DNA of 64,000 bases from CALJFL01 sp047633055 (lineage in GTDB: Bacteria; Pseudomonadota; Gammaproteobacteria; Pseudomonadales; Halieaceae): assembly GCA_047633055.1 (NCBI GenBank), contig JBLIEI010000005.1:21729-85728 (forward strand). The letters are read 5' to 3'. How positions within the stretch are numbered: position 1 is the stretch's first letter; each line of letters opens with the position of its first letter. The notes beneath the pieces are model-generated. The model did no database searches. It was not told where the DNA came from and saw only the letters and a list, made by a program, of their open reading frames with translations. Made by a program: the position numbers and the translations under genes. This document shows positions 36,515-44,702 of the stretch, one piece after another.

Positions 36515-37723
36515 TTAAACACGCTCGATAATGGTGGAAATTCCCATGCCACCACCAACACAAAGTGACAACATTGCACGCTTCAGATCACGACGTTCCA
36601 GCTCGTCCAGTACGATGCTCACCAACATTGCACCTGTCGCACCCAGTGGGTGCCCCATCGCAATAGCGCCGCCGTTTACATTCGTGACCTCTTGATCAAT
36701 ACCCAGGTCCTCCATGTATCGCAGCGCCACGGAGGCGAAGGCCTCGTTAATTTCCCACAGATCAATATCCGCATTCGTCATGCCTGCCCGCTTAAGACAC
36801 TTTTTTGCGGCCGGTCCTGGCCCGGTGAGCATAATGATCGGATCTGTGGCCAACACTGCGGTGGCTACAACACGCCCGCGCGGGGTCAGACCCAGATCCT
36901 TGCCTGCTTTTTCGCTGCCGATCAGCACCGCGCTGGAACCATCGACAATTCCTGAAGAATTTCCCGGTGTGTGTACGTGATTAATTTTATCCAGCGTGTT
37001 GTATTTGTCGAGAATGACATCGTCGAAGCCAAACTGCCCCATCATCTCGAAGGATGGATTGAGGAAGCCCAGCTTCTCCATCGTAGTATCTGGCTTAATG
37101 AAGTCATCTTTTCCAAGAATCACCAAACCGTTGACATCGGTAACTGGGACTACGGATTTATCAAAGTAGCCATTGTCACGGGCATAGGCGGCTCGACGCT
37201 GCGACTCCACGGCAAAACGGTCTACATCTTCACGAGTCCAACCGCCAAGCGTAGCAATAGTATCGGCGCCAACGCCCTGCGGCACGAAGCCGGTCTTTGC
37301 TGAGAACTCCGGGTCGCCGCCCATGGCGCCGCCGTTCGACCCCATAGGCACTCGGGACATCGATTCAACACCACCAGCGACGACAAGATCTTCCCAACCC
37401 GACGCTATTTTCTGGGCAGCGATATTTACCGCCTCCAGGCCAGAGGCACAAAATCTGTCCAATTGGACCCCGGCGACCGACTCATCCCAATCGGCATTCA
37501 TGGCAATCATCTTGCCCACGTCACTGCCCTGCTCACCTATAGGCGTGACACAGCCCATGACCACGTCATCTACATAAGAGGTGTCCAAGTCGTGCCGGCG
37601 CTGCAACTCACGCAGCAATCCTGCCCCCAGCTCTATAGGTTTCACTTCATTCAGACTGCCTCCGGGCTTACCTTTGCTGCGTGGGGTTCGAACGGCGTCG
37701 TAGATATAGGCTGGGTTACTCAC
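36515..37723 (-). CDS. Acetyl-CoA C-acyltransferase (thiolase)
   Basis: A 402-residue degradative thiolase. The acyl-accepting Cys is in QLDRFCASGLEAVN (about residue 91); the His is in GGAIAMGHPLGATGA and the second Cys in SLCVGGGMGISTI, all standard. The start MSNPAYIYDAVRTPRSKGKP is the family N-terminus. It cleaves 3-ketoacyl-CoA into acetyl-CoA and a shortened acyl-CoA. It leads an operon with the FadB-like and SDR genes, forming a complete beta-oxidation cycle together with one of the acyl-CoA dehydrogenases. Confidence 0.95.
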   Translation of the reverse strand: MSNPAYIYDAVRTPRSKGKPGGSLNEVKPIELGAGLLRELQRRHDLDTSYVDDVVMGCVTPIGEQGSDVGKMIAMNADWDESVAGVQLDRFCASGLEAVNIAAQKIASGWEDLVVAGGVESMSRVPMGSNGGAMGGDPEFSAKTGFVPQGVGADTIATLGGWTREDVDRFAVESQRRAAYARDNGYFDKSVVPVTDVNGLVILGKDDFIKPDTTMEKLGFLNPSFEMMGQFGFDDVILDKYNTLDKINHVHTPGNSSGIVDGSSAVLIGSEKAGKDLGLTPRGRVVATAVLATDPIIMLTGPGPAAKKCLKRAGMTNADIDLWEINEAFASVALRYMEDLGIDQEVTNVNGGAIAMGHPLGATGAMLVSIVLDELERRDLKRAMLSLCVGGGMGISTIIERV

Positions 37724-37826
37724 AGGAGGGCTCCGATTGACTAAATTTTAGAGCACGAATACTGTGCCTATCGCCGGATGGGGACAATGACCCGAACGAC
37801 TAGAAAAGTTGACCTTAAATTACAGG

Positions 37827-37849
37827 CCAACGCCCTGATTGGGCGCTGG
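37827..37849 (-). other. Hairpin between the dienelactone-hydrolase and thiolase genes
   Basis: CCA-a-CGCCC TGATT GGGCG-c-TGG gives an 8-bp stem with one A/C mismatch. It lies just upstream of neither promoter in an obvious way and has no T run, so a terminator or mRNA-stability role is only possible. Confidence 0.25.
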
Positions 37850-37878
37850 TGGCGAGGGTAAGTGCTCCTTAAGTGACT

Positions 37879-38595
37879 TTAGAACAACTCCGCAAGAAAA
37901 TTGTTTAGGGCCTGCCCGGAGCGACGGTCTGCATCGGCACTGTAAATCGTACCCATATCGAGGTTATTGGCACCCGGATTGGTAAAGGCATGCAGAGTAT
38001 TGCCATAGGCATGAATTTGCCAGTCCGCGCCTGAGGCGGACAATTCACTGGCAAGTGAAGTCATGGACTCGGGATCTGCCATAGGGTCGTCATAACCGTG
38101 AAGGCATAACACCTTGGCAGTAATCGCTTTATTGGGGACACCTTCGGGCGGGAAAAACAGACCGTGGAAACTGACCACACCCAGCACATCACTGCCGGAC
38201 CGTGCCAGATCGAGAACGCCAAGGCCGCCGAGGCAATAACCGATAGCGGCAACTTTTGTCCCGTCGACCTCTGGCTGGTCCTGCAAGGCTGCCACCGCGA
38301 GATTCATTCTGGCCTGCAACATCACGCGATCTTCCATCAGTGGCGTCATCAGAGCAGTATTTTCTTCAACAGTACTGCCATTGACGCCTTTGCCATACAG
38401 ATCCAGGGCAAAAGCCGCATAGCCTTGCTCAGCAAGCGCTACCGCCTTGCTTTCCTCAAACTCGCTGCGACCCACCCAGGTGTGAGCAATCGCCACCGCC
38501 GGGCGCGGCTGATCAGAATCGTCATTCCAGGCTAAAAAACCCACCAGGACAACATCATCGTGTGTGTACTCTACTAAACGTGTTTGTATAGTCAT
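37879..38595 (-). CDS. Dienelactone hydrolase family protein
   Basis: A 238-residue alpha/beta hydrolase from ATG 38595 (MTIQTRLVEYTHDDVVLVGF; GAGAGAG upstream). The nucleophile is Cys in AIGYCLGGLGVLDLA, the aspartate is in LCLHGYDDPMADPESM and the histidine in YGNTLHAFTNPGAN, giving the C-D-H triad of dienelactone hydrolases. These open lactone rings in aromatic-compound degradation or act on other esters. It lies 155 bases downstream of the thiolase start region on the same strand and may be transcribed alone. Confidence 0.9.
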   Translation of the reverse strand: MTIQTRLVEYTHDDVVLVGFLAWNDDSDQPRPAVAIAHTWVGRSEFEESKAVALAEQGYAAFALDLYGKGVNGSTVEENTALMTPLMEDRVMLQARMNLAVAALQDQPEVDGTKVAAIGYCLGGLGVLDLARSGSDVLGVVSFHGLFFPPEGVPNKAITAKVLCLHGYDDPMADPESMTSLASELSASGADWQIHAYGNTLHAFTNPGANNLDMGTIYSADADRRSGQALNNFLAELF

Positions 38596-38682
38596 ATCTG
38601 TGCTCTCTCTCAACTGCCAATGTTAATTCGCCGGCTAGATTAAACCATATGTGCGCGTGTTGAAATCCCCCTGTAAAGTTGG

Positions 38683-39331
38683 TCAGTCGACAGCACCCAA
38701 GGAGCCAGCGGGCCCGGCTGTGACAACACGCAGTTTTGGCAGCGTAGCGGGTGCCGTTATCGTTGTCGCACCGTCTCCCGGCGCTTTAATGGCCAACTCC
38801 TGTAGTGCGCGAAGCAATCTCAAGACCTTGCTATCGGTGGTGCCCAGAGTCACCAGAATCGAAACGGTGTTGTGGGTCACCTTCTCGACCTGAATGCCAT
38901 AATGCTCAAACAGAGCAAGCTGAATTTTGCGGGCAGTGAATCCAGAGCGAGAGCAATCGATCGTCAGCTTCGTCGGATCAAGCGATACATTATCTTCAAG
39001 CAGCTCTTGCGGAAGCATGTTCGATAGCGTTAATACTAAAAATACATTCGTTTGATCGATCGCAGAGCGCAGCCGGGCGGCAGTTTCGATACACAGTGAC
39101 CGGCGAGAAACCCCCTCTATACTCATTTGCTTACGCGCGACATCCAAGCTGGCAATCAAAGCGTATTGCGGACTGGTCGAGGTATGCATGTTCAGGTTCT
39201 CCCGAAAACGATGCTCATCGAAATCCGGGTCGGAGACGTGAATCATGCTCGCCTGGGAAAAAGCCGACAGCATTTTATGGGTGCTCTGTGTTACATAGTC
39301 CGCACCTGACTCGAGTGCATTGGGTCGTAAG
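38683..39331 (-). pseudogene. Orn/Lys/Arg-type PLP decarboxylase, truncated at both ends
   Basis: Only the central part of a group III amino-acid decarboxylase remains: ALESGADYVTQSTHKMLSAF (PLP lysine in STHKM), SQASMIHVSDPDFDEHRF and TSTSPQYALIASLDVARKQM, then a C-terminal lobe that stops early. Intact enzymes have 480-900 residues; here about 215 are left. The open frame goes on to 39618 but everything beyond 39331 has no decarboxylase similarity; it is antisense to an Lrp gene fragment. No start codon or ribosome site precedes the homology. See the deletion scar described under findings. Confidence 0.75.
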
Positions 39332-39678
39332 TTGGGGTCTCTCGCACTACGGCACAGGATAGGATTCAACGACTGGAACGAAGACGGATCATTGCCGGTT
39401 ACACCATCCGCTACAACGAGGCCTTTCTGGCTGGTCAGATCACCGCCCACGTCATGATTGAGGTAGACCCGAAGTACAGCGCAAGGGTCGTTAGCGGATT
39501 GACCAAGCACGATGCCGTCAGGACGGTGCTCAGCGTGAGTGGTATCTATGATCTGGTGGCGATGCTCGAGGCACCAACCACGGAACTTATGGACGCCGTA
39601 CTCGACAGAATCGGGCAACTACCCGGTGTTGCTAAAACAGTGAGTCCGATAGTGCTTTCGACGAAATTTAAGCGCTAA
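39331..39678 (+). pseudogene. Lrp/AsnC-family regulator lacking its N-terminus
   Basis: Translation from 39331 gives VSRTTAQDRIQRLERRRIIA (end of the HTH recognition helix), GYTIRYNEAFLAGQITAHVM (linker) and a complete RAM effector domain (VDPKYSARVVSGLTKHDAVR, SVSGIYDLVAMLEAPTTEL) ending at TAA 39678. The first 30-35 residues with helices 1-2 of the HTH are missing and an in-frame TAA (39328) lies just before. The first ATG, at 39454, would give only the 74-residue RAM domain. A stand-alone RAM protein is possible but has no visible ribosome site. Confidence 0.75.
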
Positions 39679-39702
39679 CATTATAGCCAATTGCCCGCCG
39701 AT

Positions 39703-40458
39703 TTACGCCGTAGCACCTAACACATACGCATCAGGATCAAGACGCCGCATTTCGGCCTCTATCCAGCCTTCGATTTCATCCATCAATTCATCAGATTTGC
39801 GACCCTCTGCATAGATGGGTTCGCCGATTGATACATCAATGACACCGGGCTTGAGTGCGAAGGAACGCCTGGGCCAGCAACGCGCTGAAGTCACCGCAAT
39901 AGGAATAACATAGGCATTGGTAGCGACCGCCAACCGGGTCGCTCCGGCTTTGTAATTGCCTTTACTCCCGCGCTCCCCGCGGGTGCCCTCGGGAAACATA
40001 ATCACCCAGGTGCCGCGATCCATAATCTTTACACCTTGCTCGGCAACTTTATTCCAGGCATCAGCGCGTTTATTTCGATCAATATGAATCATACCCAGCC
40101 TACCTATCGCCCAGCCAAATACAGGAATCCGCAGCAGTTCCTGCTTAAAAACATAGGCCAATGCGTGAGGAGTCATGCTGGGAAAATAAAACGTTTCCCA
40201 GGTCGACTGGTGTTTAGGGCACAAAATTACCCGCCGCATGTCTTCCTTGCCCGGCAAATTGCTTTCGCCGTGCACGCGATACCTAACTCCCGCGACAAGG
40301 CGTGCCGCATTAATTACTCCCCTCAACCAGGGTGCTGCAAACCACCACCAGACCTTTTTGTGTTCAAGGAAAAACGAGCAAAACACTAATAATAGACCCA
40401 TGGGGATAATCGAAATTACCATCCAAAGGAATACAAGTATTGAACGGCATGCGTTCAC
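39703..40458 (-). CDS. 1-acyl-sn-glycerol-3-phosphate acyltransferase (PlsC family)
   Basis: A 251-residue inner-membrane acyltransferase with an N-terminal helix (SILVFLWMVISIIPMGLLLV). Motif I is KHQSTWETFYFP (H-x4-E variant), motif II has FGWAIGRLGMIHIDR, motif III is MFPEGTRGERGSKG and motif IV is VIPIAVTSAR. It transfers an acyl chain to a lysophospholipid or lysophosphatidic acid. The GTG start at 40458 overlaps the stop of the upstream esterase gene by four bases (GTGA), so the two genes are translationally coupled. Confidence 0.92.
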   Translation of the reverse strand: MNACRSILVFLWMVISIIPMGLLLVFCSFFLEHKKVWWWFAAPWLRGVINAARLVAGVRYRVHGESNLPGKEDMRRVILCPKHQSTWETFYFPSMTPHALAYVFKQELLRIPVFGWAIGRLGMIHIDRNKRADAWNKVAEQGVKIMDRGTWVIMFPEGTRGERGSKGNYKAGATRLAVATNAYVIPIAVTSARCWPRRSFALKPGVIDVSIGEPIYAEGRKSDELMDEIEGWIEAEMRRLDPDAYVLGATA

Positions 40459-41546
40459 GCGGCATTTGCCTCAACTGCGGAAGCGCTCTCGACACTGTCC
40501 AAAAACTCACCGACAGCGATAAAAGCCTCTTCCGCTTGTGGTAGATCTGGCGAAAATATCTGCCATACATGAACCATATGCGGCCAGGACTGGAGTACCG
40601 CATGGGTACCGGCTGCCTGTGCCTTGGCAACATAACGCCGGGAGTCATCAAATAGCATTTCAGCCTCACTGACCTGCAGTAGCACCGGCGGCAGCCCGGA
40701 TAGGTCGCCGCGCACAGGCGAAGCCAAGGGATCACTCGGTTTCAGCCGCGAGGTGAACCAAGTACTCCACCACAACAGAATAGTGGGGATTTTTGCGAGA
40801 GATCCAAACGCAGGGCCCAACATTGGATCGGTTGCGATATTTGTGCGCAAACTCGGAGCGGTTAATGTCACATCGGTCGCAGGTGAGAAAGCGACAGCGG
40901 CATCGGCTGCGCGAAGCCCGGTATCACGTGCCCAGGCAATGGTCATCAGGGTCAGATTACCGCCGGCAGAGTCGCCTGAGACCATGAGGAAATCGAGTTC
41001 CTCAGGACCGTCAGGGCCGTTATCTAAAATCCAGCTATAGGCTCTCTGACAATCAACGATACCATCCAGCCGTTTATTTTCAGGTAGCAGGCGATAGTCA
41101 ATAGAAAAAACCGCCGCGTTTGCCAACTCCGACAAACGGCTGGTTATGGTGCGATGACTTTTGGGGCTCCCCATCATCCATGCTCCACCGTGAATATGTA
41201 ACAGACGGCGACGCGGATCTGCGCCGGGAGCGAGAATCCACTCTCCTTTAACCGAGACTTCATCGACAGGACGGAATTCACTAGGGTAGTCCCTGTTGTC
41301 AGTCATGGAATCCATATATTCGCGTATCCGCTTCAGTCCGCCCTTGCCTCCGCCTAATCCCATACCAGAACTCGTCAGCTCGCTAAGCGAAGCGACCACC
41401 TGCCTGTGGGGTTCGCCCGGATCACCCTCTGCCACGGGCGTGATGTTTGAATCCAGATAGTCAAGATTCTCCCCGCGAAGAACCAGATAACTGAATGCTA
41501 CGAAAGCAAGAACCAATAATATCAACCAAGCCACACAGTACTCCAT
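40455..41546 (-). CDS. Membrane-anchored alpha/beta hydrolase of the HSL family
   Basis: A 363-residue esterase with one N-terminal helix (WLILLVLAFVAFSYLVLRG) followed by a hormone-sensitive-lipase-type domain: oxyanion motif LHIHGGAWMMGSP, nucleophile MVSGDSAGGNLTLMT, aspartate in VSEAEMLFDDSRRY and histidine in SWPHMVHVWQIF. It would cleave short acyl esters at the cytoplasmic or periplasmic face of the inner membrane. It forms a two-gene operon with the PlsC-type gene, with which it overlaps. Confidence 0.9.
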   Translation of the reverse strand: MEYCVAWLILLVLAFVAFSYLVLRGENLDYLDSNITPVAEGDPGEPHRQVVASLSELTSSGMGLGGGKGGLKRIREYMDSMTDNRDYPSEFRPVDEVSVKGEWILAPGADPRRRLLHIHGGAWMMGSPKSHRTITSRLSELANAAVFSIDYRLLPENKRLDGIVDCQRAYSWILDNGPDGPEELDFLMVSGDSAGGNLTLMTIAWARDTGLRAADAAVAFSPATDVTLTAPSLRTNIATDPMLGPAFGSLAKIPTILLWWSTWFTSRLKPSDPLASPVRGDLSGLPPVLLQVSEAEMLFDDSRRYVAKAQAAGTHAVLQSWPHMVHVWQIFSPDLPQAEEAFIAVGEFLDSVESASAVEANAA

Positions 41547-41663
41547 ATATGTAGAAGATGCGCATTAAACCAGACAACACGCCACAGACAAAATCTCAAT
41601 ACTGGTGTATCACGGCAATCGGGTTAGTATTAAGGCGTGGTTGGCCTACGAACGGAGGAGAAA

Positions 41664-42704
41664 ATGGTTGATAATACAAGGTCAAACCCGCATGCATTGG
41701 GCAGAGACTCCGGCGTTCGGCGAGCGCCAAAGGGTCGGTGGGGTTGGAGCCGCCACGTTACCCAAATGCGCCGGCCTCGCCTAACGCTCCTCCTTGTGGT
41801 CTGCCTCACGGCCGCCACATCCCATGCAGATCGCCAAGTGATACTTCGAGATGGCCGCAATCTCGAACTTGATATTAGCAGCCAATTTTCAGAGCGCCAG
41901 CGCCAACACATCGTCGACTGGGTGAGTTTTATCGCCGAGAGCCTGTCACAGGTCTACGGCCAGTGGCCAAGAAAGCTATGGCGGATAGACGTTCAGCCTA
42001 TCTCCGGAACCTACAAGGACACTATCCCCTGGGGACAAGTTAACCGGGGGCAGCCTGACACCGTGCATTTTTATGTGCTGAACGGCGCTAACACCCAACA
42101 ATTGATCGACAACTGGACCGGATACCACGAACTCGCGCACTTATTAATCCCCTATAAAGGAGGCGGTGACAGATGGTTCAGTGAGGGGCTGGCCAGTTAC
42201 TATCAGGGTATTCTGCAGGCTAGAGCAGGGGTTATCAACGAACAGGCACTGTGGCAGAAACTCCTGGATGGTTTTAACCGCGGCCGGAAACAGGACCAAT
42301 TCAACGGCATTCCACTGTCACAGGTAGGTGATGAAATGCGTGAGAACCGAGCTTTTATGCGGGTATATTGGAGTGGCGCCTGGTATTTTCTTGCTGCCGA
42401 TGTCCAGCTGAGACAACAATCTGGAGGAAGAGCGAGCCTGGACACCGCACTAGCGGCACTCAATCAATGCTGCGCCGATCGCCAAATGTCGGCACAGGAA
42501 ATGGTTGAGGCACTCGACCGAGAAAATCGACTAGTGCTATTCGAGCCCCTGTTTATCAAGACCAATAGCTCTACCCGTCTGCCCGAGTTCGATGCCATTT
42601 TCGCCAGCTTGGGAATATCAATCATAGGCGATCAGGTTGTTTTACAGACTGAGGGGCCAGGCGCTGATCTGCGCCGAAATATCAGCCAACGCAAAACCCT
42701 GTAA
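41664..42704 (+). CDS. Exported zinc metalloprotease-like protein
   Basis: Started at ATG 41664 (GGAGG 6 bases upstream) the product has 346 residues. Residues 155-174 carry HELAHLLIPY then WFSEGLASYY, an H-E-x-x-H plus downstream E gluzincin set as in M1-like or M61-like peptidases. A signal peptide (MRRPRLTLLLVVCLTAATSHA) begins at internal Met 35 (ATG 41766), so the true start may be there; the strong ribosome site argues for the upstream ATG and a long n-region. The target is unknown. It stands alone before the small basic gene. Confidence 0.75.
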   Translation: MVDNTRSNPHALGRDSGVRRAPKGRWGWSRHVTQMRRPRLTLLLVVCLTAATSHADRQVILRDGRNLELDISSQFSERQRQHIVDWVSFIAESLSQVYGQWPRKLWRIDVQPISGTYKDTIPWGQVNRGQPDTVHFYVLNGANTQQLIDNWTGYHELAHLLIPYKGGGDRWFSEGLASYYQGILQARAGVINEQALWQKLLDGFNRGRKQDQFNGIPLSQVGDEMRENRAFMRVYWSGAWYFLAADVQLRQQSGGRASLDTALAALNQCCADRQMSAQEMVEALDRENRLVLFEPLFIKTNSSTRLPEFDAIFASLGISIIGDQVVLQTEGPGADLRRNISQRKTL

Positions 42705-42771
42705 AATCTTGTGGTGGCCGTTATACTGAATCGTTTCGTCGCTGCTGCCTATTGGCAGCCAATAGGAGCCC

Positions 42772-43107
42772 GTGAAAAAGCTCATATCCAAGCAAGACAT
42801 CCGTGCTGACTTAGAAGAAGAAATGCAACGTTTTCTGTCTCAGGGCGGTAATGTGGAAAATATTCCCCGTGGCAAAAGCGGCAAAGATCCGCTTGATGCT
42901 CCGATGTTCCTGAATCGACGCTTGTTTATAGAACCCAGGGCCGAACGAACCTTGGTTCCCGAGGTTGTTGCGGCAATAGAAGAGCGGCGTAAAGCAATGC
43001 TCAAGCGCACCCCTCAGCGCAAACGCAGCCGCCTGCCCAAGACGCGCAAGAAAACTATCTACGATGATTTTGGTGAGCCGTTACGCCGTGTTTGGACGGA
43101 AGACTGA
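42772..43107 (+). CDS. Small basic protein, SutA-like
   Basis: A 111-residue protein from GTG 42772 (AGGAG 4 bases upstream). The N-terminal part, DIRADLEEEMQRFLSQGGNV followed by ENIPRGKSG, resembles small gammaproteobacterial proteins of the SutA type that have a helix before a F-L-x-x-G-G motif; SutA binds RNA polymerase. The C-terminal half is very basic (RRKAMLKRTPQRKRSRLPKT). The relation is by local pattern only. It is convergent with the sortase substrate gene. Confidence 0.65.
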   Translation: MKKLISKQDIRADLEEEMQRFLSQGGNVENIPRGKSGKDPLDAPMFLNRRLFIEPRAERTLVPEVVAAIEERRKAMLKRTPQRKRSRLPKTRKKTIYDDFGEPLRRVWTED

Positions 43108-43126
43108 AAAGCCAATACCCCAGCAC

Positions 43127-43148
43127 AAAAAAAGGGGCCGAAGCCCCT
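43127..43148 (-). terminator. Rho-independent terminator after the sortase substrate gene
   Basis: On the minus strand AGGGGC-TTCG-GCCCCT is a 6-bp GC stem with a UUCG loop followed by seven T. It lies 18 bases past the substrate gene stop, and ends the sortase operon. On the plus strand it lies 20 bases past the stop of the small basic gene but has no T run in that direction. Confidence 0.85.
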
Positions 43149-43165
43149 GAATTTGTCGATAAGAA

Positions 43166-43723
43166 TTAAGCGAATTTACGGCGAATACGGCCGAAAAGTC
43201 CACCCAATACCAGCAGTGCTCCGCCGGCGAGTCCAACCAGAAATAGTGGGCTGGCGGTAGCTGGCATTTCGACAACTTCGTCCTCAACACCCATCATTTC
43301 TGCAGCATCTGGACCATCTGCATCTTCAAGTGCCAGAGCAAAACGATCTTCGGGGAGATAAACGTTAAGCTGCTGACCACGCATCAGATCACTGGCCCGA
43401 TAAGAGCGACCACCAATATCTGCACGCCAGGAATTATCCAGTTGAATACTGCGGCTATCGCCTTTGGTGCCATCGGTGTGCATAGATCGGAAAGTCATAC
43501 GATTTCCACGCACGCGCACAACCTCAATAGAGGCTTTCGCGTACAGCTTCCCATCCTTCTCATAAACTGCCTGACAAGATTGTCCGATGTCCGGATTGGC
43601 AGCCAAGACTTCTGCAGACCAGTTAAGGTCGGCACAAGTAGTCGCTGACTCTTCCTGCGCGGCTACCAGTCCTGCTGACAAGGCCAACGCCATTCCCAGT
43701 GCTACGACGAGCTTCTTTTGCAT
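43166..43723 (-). CDS. Sortase substrate with LPXTA-like C-terminal signal
   Basis: A 185-residue exported protein: signal peptide MQKKLVVALGMALALSAG-LVAAQ, a soluble domain with two cysteines (CADL, CQAV), and a C-terminal sorting signal at residues 153-185: MPATAS, a hydrophobic helix (LFLVGLAGGALLVLGGLF) and the positive tail GRIRRKFA. The motif departs from L-P-x-T-G in having Met at position 1 and Ala at position 5. The gene is 12 bases after the sortase gene and ends at a strong terminator. The soluble part (ASIEVVRVRGNRMTFRSM, AALEDADGPD acidic) is unrecognised. The expected fate is covalent attachment to a cell-surface nucleophile. Confidence 0.8.
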   Translation of the reverse strand: MQKKLVVALGMALALSAGLVAAQEESATTCADLNWSAEVLAANPDIGQSCQAVYEKDGKLYAKASIEVVRVRGNRMTFRSMHTDGTKGDSRSIQLDNSWRADIGGRSYRASDLMRGQQLNVYLPEDRFALALEDADGPDAAEMMGVEDEVVEMPATASPLFLVGLAGGALLVLGGLFGRIRRKFA

Positions 43724-43735
43724 GTCAGATACTCC

Positions 43736-44446
43736 TTATTGTTGAATGATATTTGTGCTATCGAGTGACGCCGTAACAATAAATCGCTGCGGCGCATTCC
43801 CGACGAAATAAAACGGATAACATGTGACCAGCGTCACGGTCTGGTCATCCGTATCCTGTAGCAGGTGAGTGTCAGAAATCTCCACCACCTGTACTGAATT
43901 TATGGTGAACCTTTTTGGCCCGTGTAGTGTTTGCAGCGCTATATGATCGCCAACCTGAACATCTTTTAACGCTCTAAAATATCCATCCCGATGACCTGCG
44001 ATACCTATGTTACCGTCCTCGTGAGGGTAAGACATGCCAACTATGACACCGGCACCACGGTCCATAGTCAACTCTGAGTCAGTAGGATAAACAGGGACCT
44101 TGAGCCCCACCGAGGGAACCTCTAGCACGCCAAGTATCGGCGGCAGGCCGATTCGAAGACTGGCCTCATAGTCTGCGATCCTCTGTGGCGCCCACAGAGA
44201 CATATCTGGGCGCTTGGTCGTGTCGGAGATGACGGGCACTTTGCTTGCAGGCACTTCGTTTGAAGACACTGGGACTGAAGGCGCGGTTTCCAGCGCGGCC
44301 ATTTGTTCAAAGTGGCTGATATCGGAACGACGGTCGACCTCTCCCTGTGCCAGCTGCACGACAAAGAATCCAGCCAACAAAACGCCGACAGCGTAGCTGG
44401 ACCACTCACCTAACTGAAATAACGTCTTGCTAGCGTTTACTGGCAT
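43736..44446 (-). CDS. Gram-negative sortase
   Basis: A 236-residue transpeptidase from ATG 44446 (the frame is open to a GTG at 44473; a G-rich ribosome site lies between them). An N-terminal membrane helix (SYAVGVLLAGFFVVQLAQG) anchors it in the inner membrane. The sortase domain has all three catalytic residues: His152 in IGIAGHRDGYF, Cys209 in TVTLVTCYPF and Arg221 in APQRFIV. Its substrate gene follows 12 bases later. Family placement (class D or a proteobacterial subfamily) cannot be fixed without alignment. Confidence 0.9.
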   Translation of the reverse strand: MPVNASKTLFQLGEWSSYAVGVLLAGFFVVQLAQGEVDRRSDISHFEQMAALETAPSVPVSSNEVPASKVPVISDTTKRPDMSLWAPQRIADYEASLRIGLPPILGVLEVPSVGLKVPVYPTDSELTMDRGAGVIVGMSYPHEDGNIGIAGHRDGYFRALKDVQVGDHIALQTLHGPKRFTINSVQVVEISDTHLLQDTDDQTVTLVTCYPFYFVGNAPQRFIVTASLDSTNIIQQ

Positions 44447-44513
44447 GTTGTTGCTGCATCCCCCCGTAGGCACTAGTTTACGGCAATATAATTAGCGACC
44501 GCTATAATATCAT

Positions 44514-44559
44514 CTACCTGCGGTATTTTAGTCGATATCTGTCAAAATACTACCGGTAG
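44514..44559. repeat. Imperfect inverted repeat upstream of the sortase and epoxide hydrolase genes
   Basis: CTACCTGCGGTATTTTA (44514-44530) and CAAAATACTACCGGTAG (44543-44559) pair at 13 of 17 positions around a 12-base spacer. It lies 68 bases upstream of the sortase start and 144 bases upstream of the divergent epoxide hydrolase gene. An operator or a transcribed hairpin is possible. Confidence 0.4.
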
Positions 44560-44702
44560 ACCAAATGCCTGGACTGCGAAGTTCGGTACGGACGATGACC
44601 ATATTAAAAGATCAGTTTAAAGACCGCCACATTTGCATCAGTACTGGCGCCACGTCGAATTTAGGCGGTTAAATATTCAATCTACCTGAAGCGAGAATTA
44701 CA

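Noticed and set aside
38683..39618. 311-codon minus-strand frame as an intact decarboxylase
   Set aside because: Everything beyond 39331 is antisense to the Lrp fragment; both ends of the enzyme are missing.
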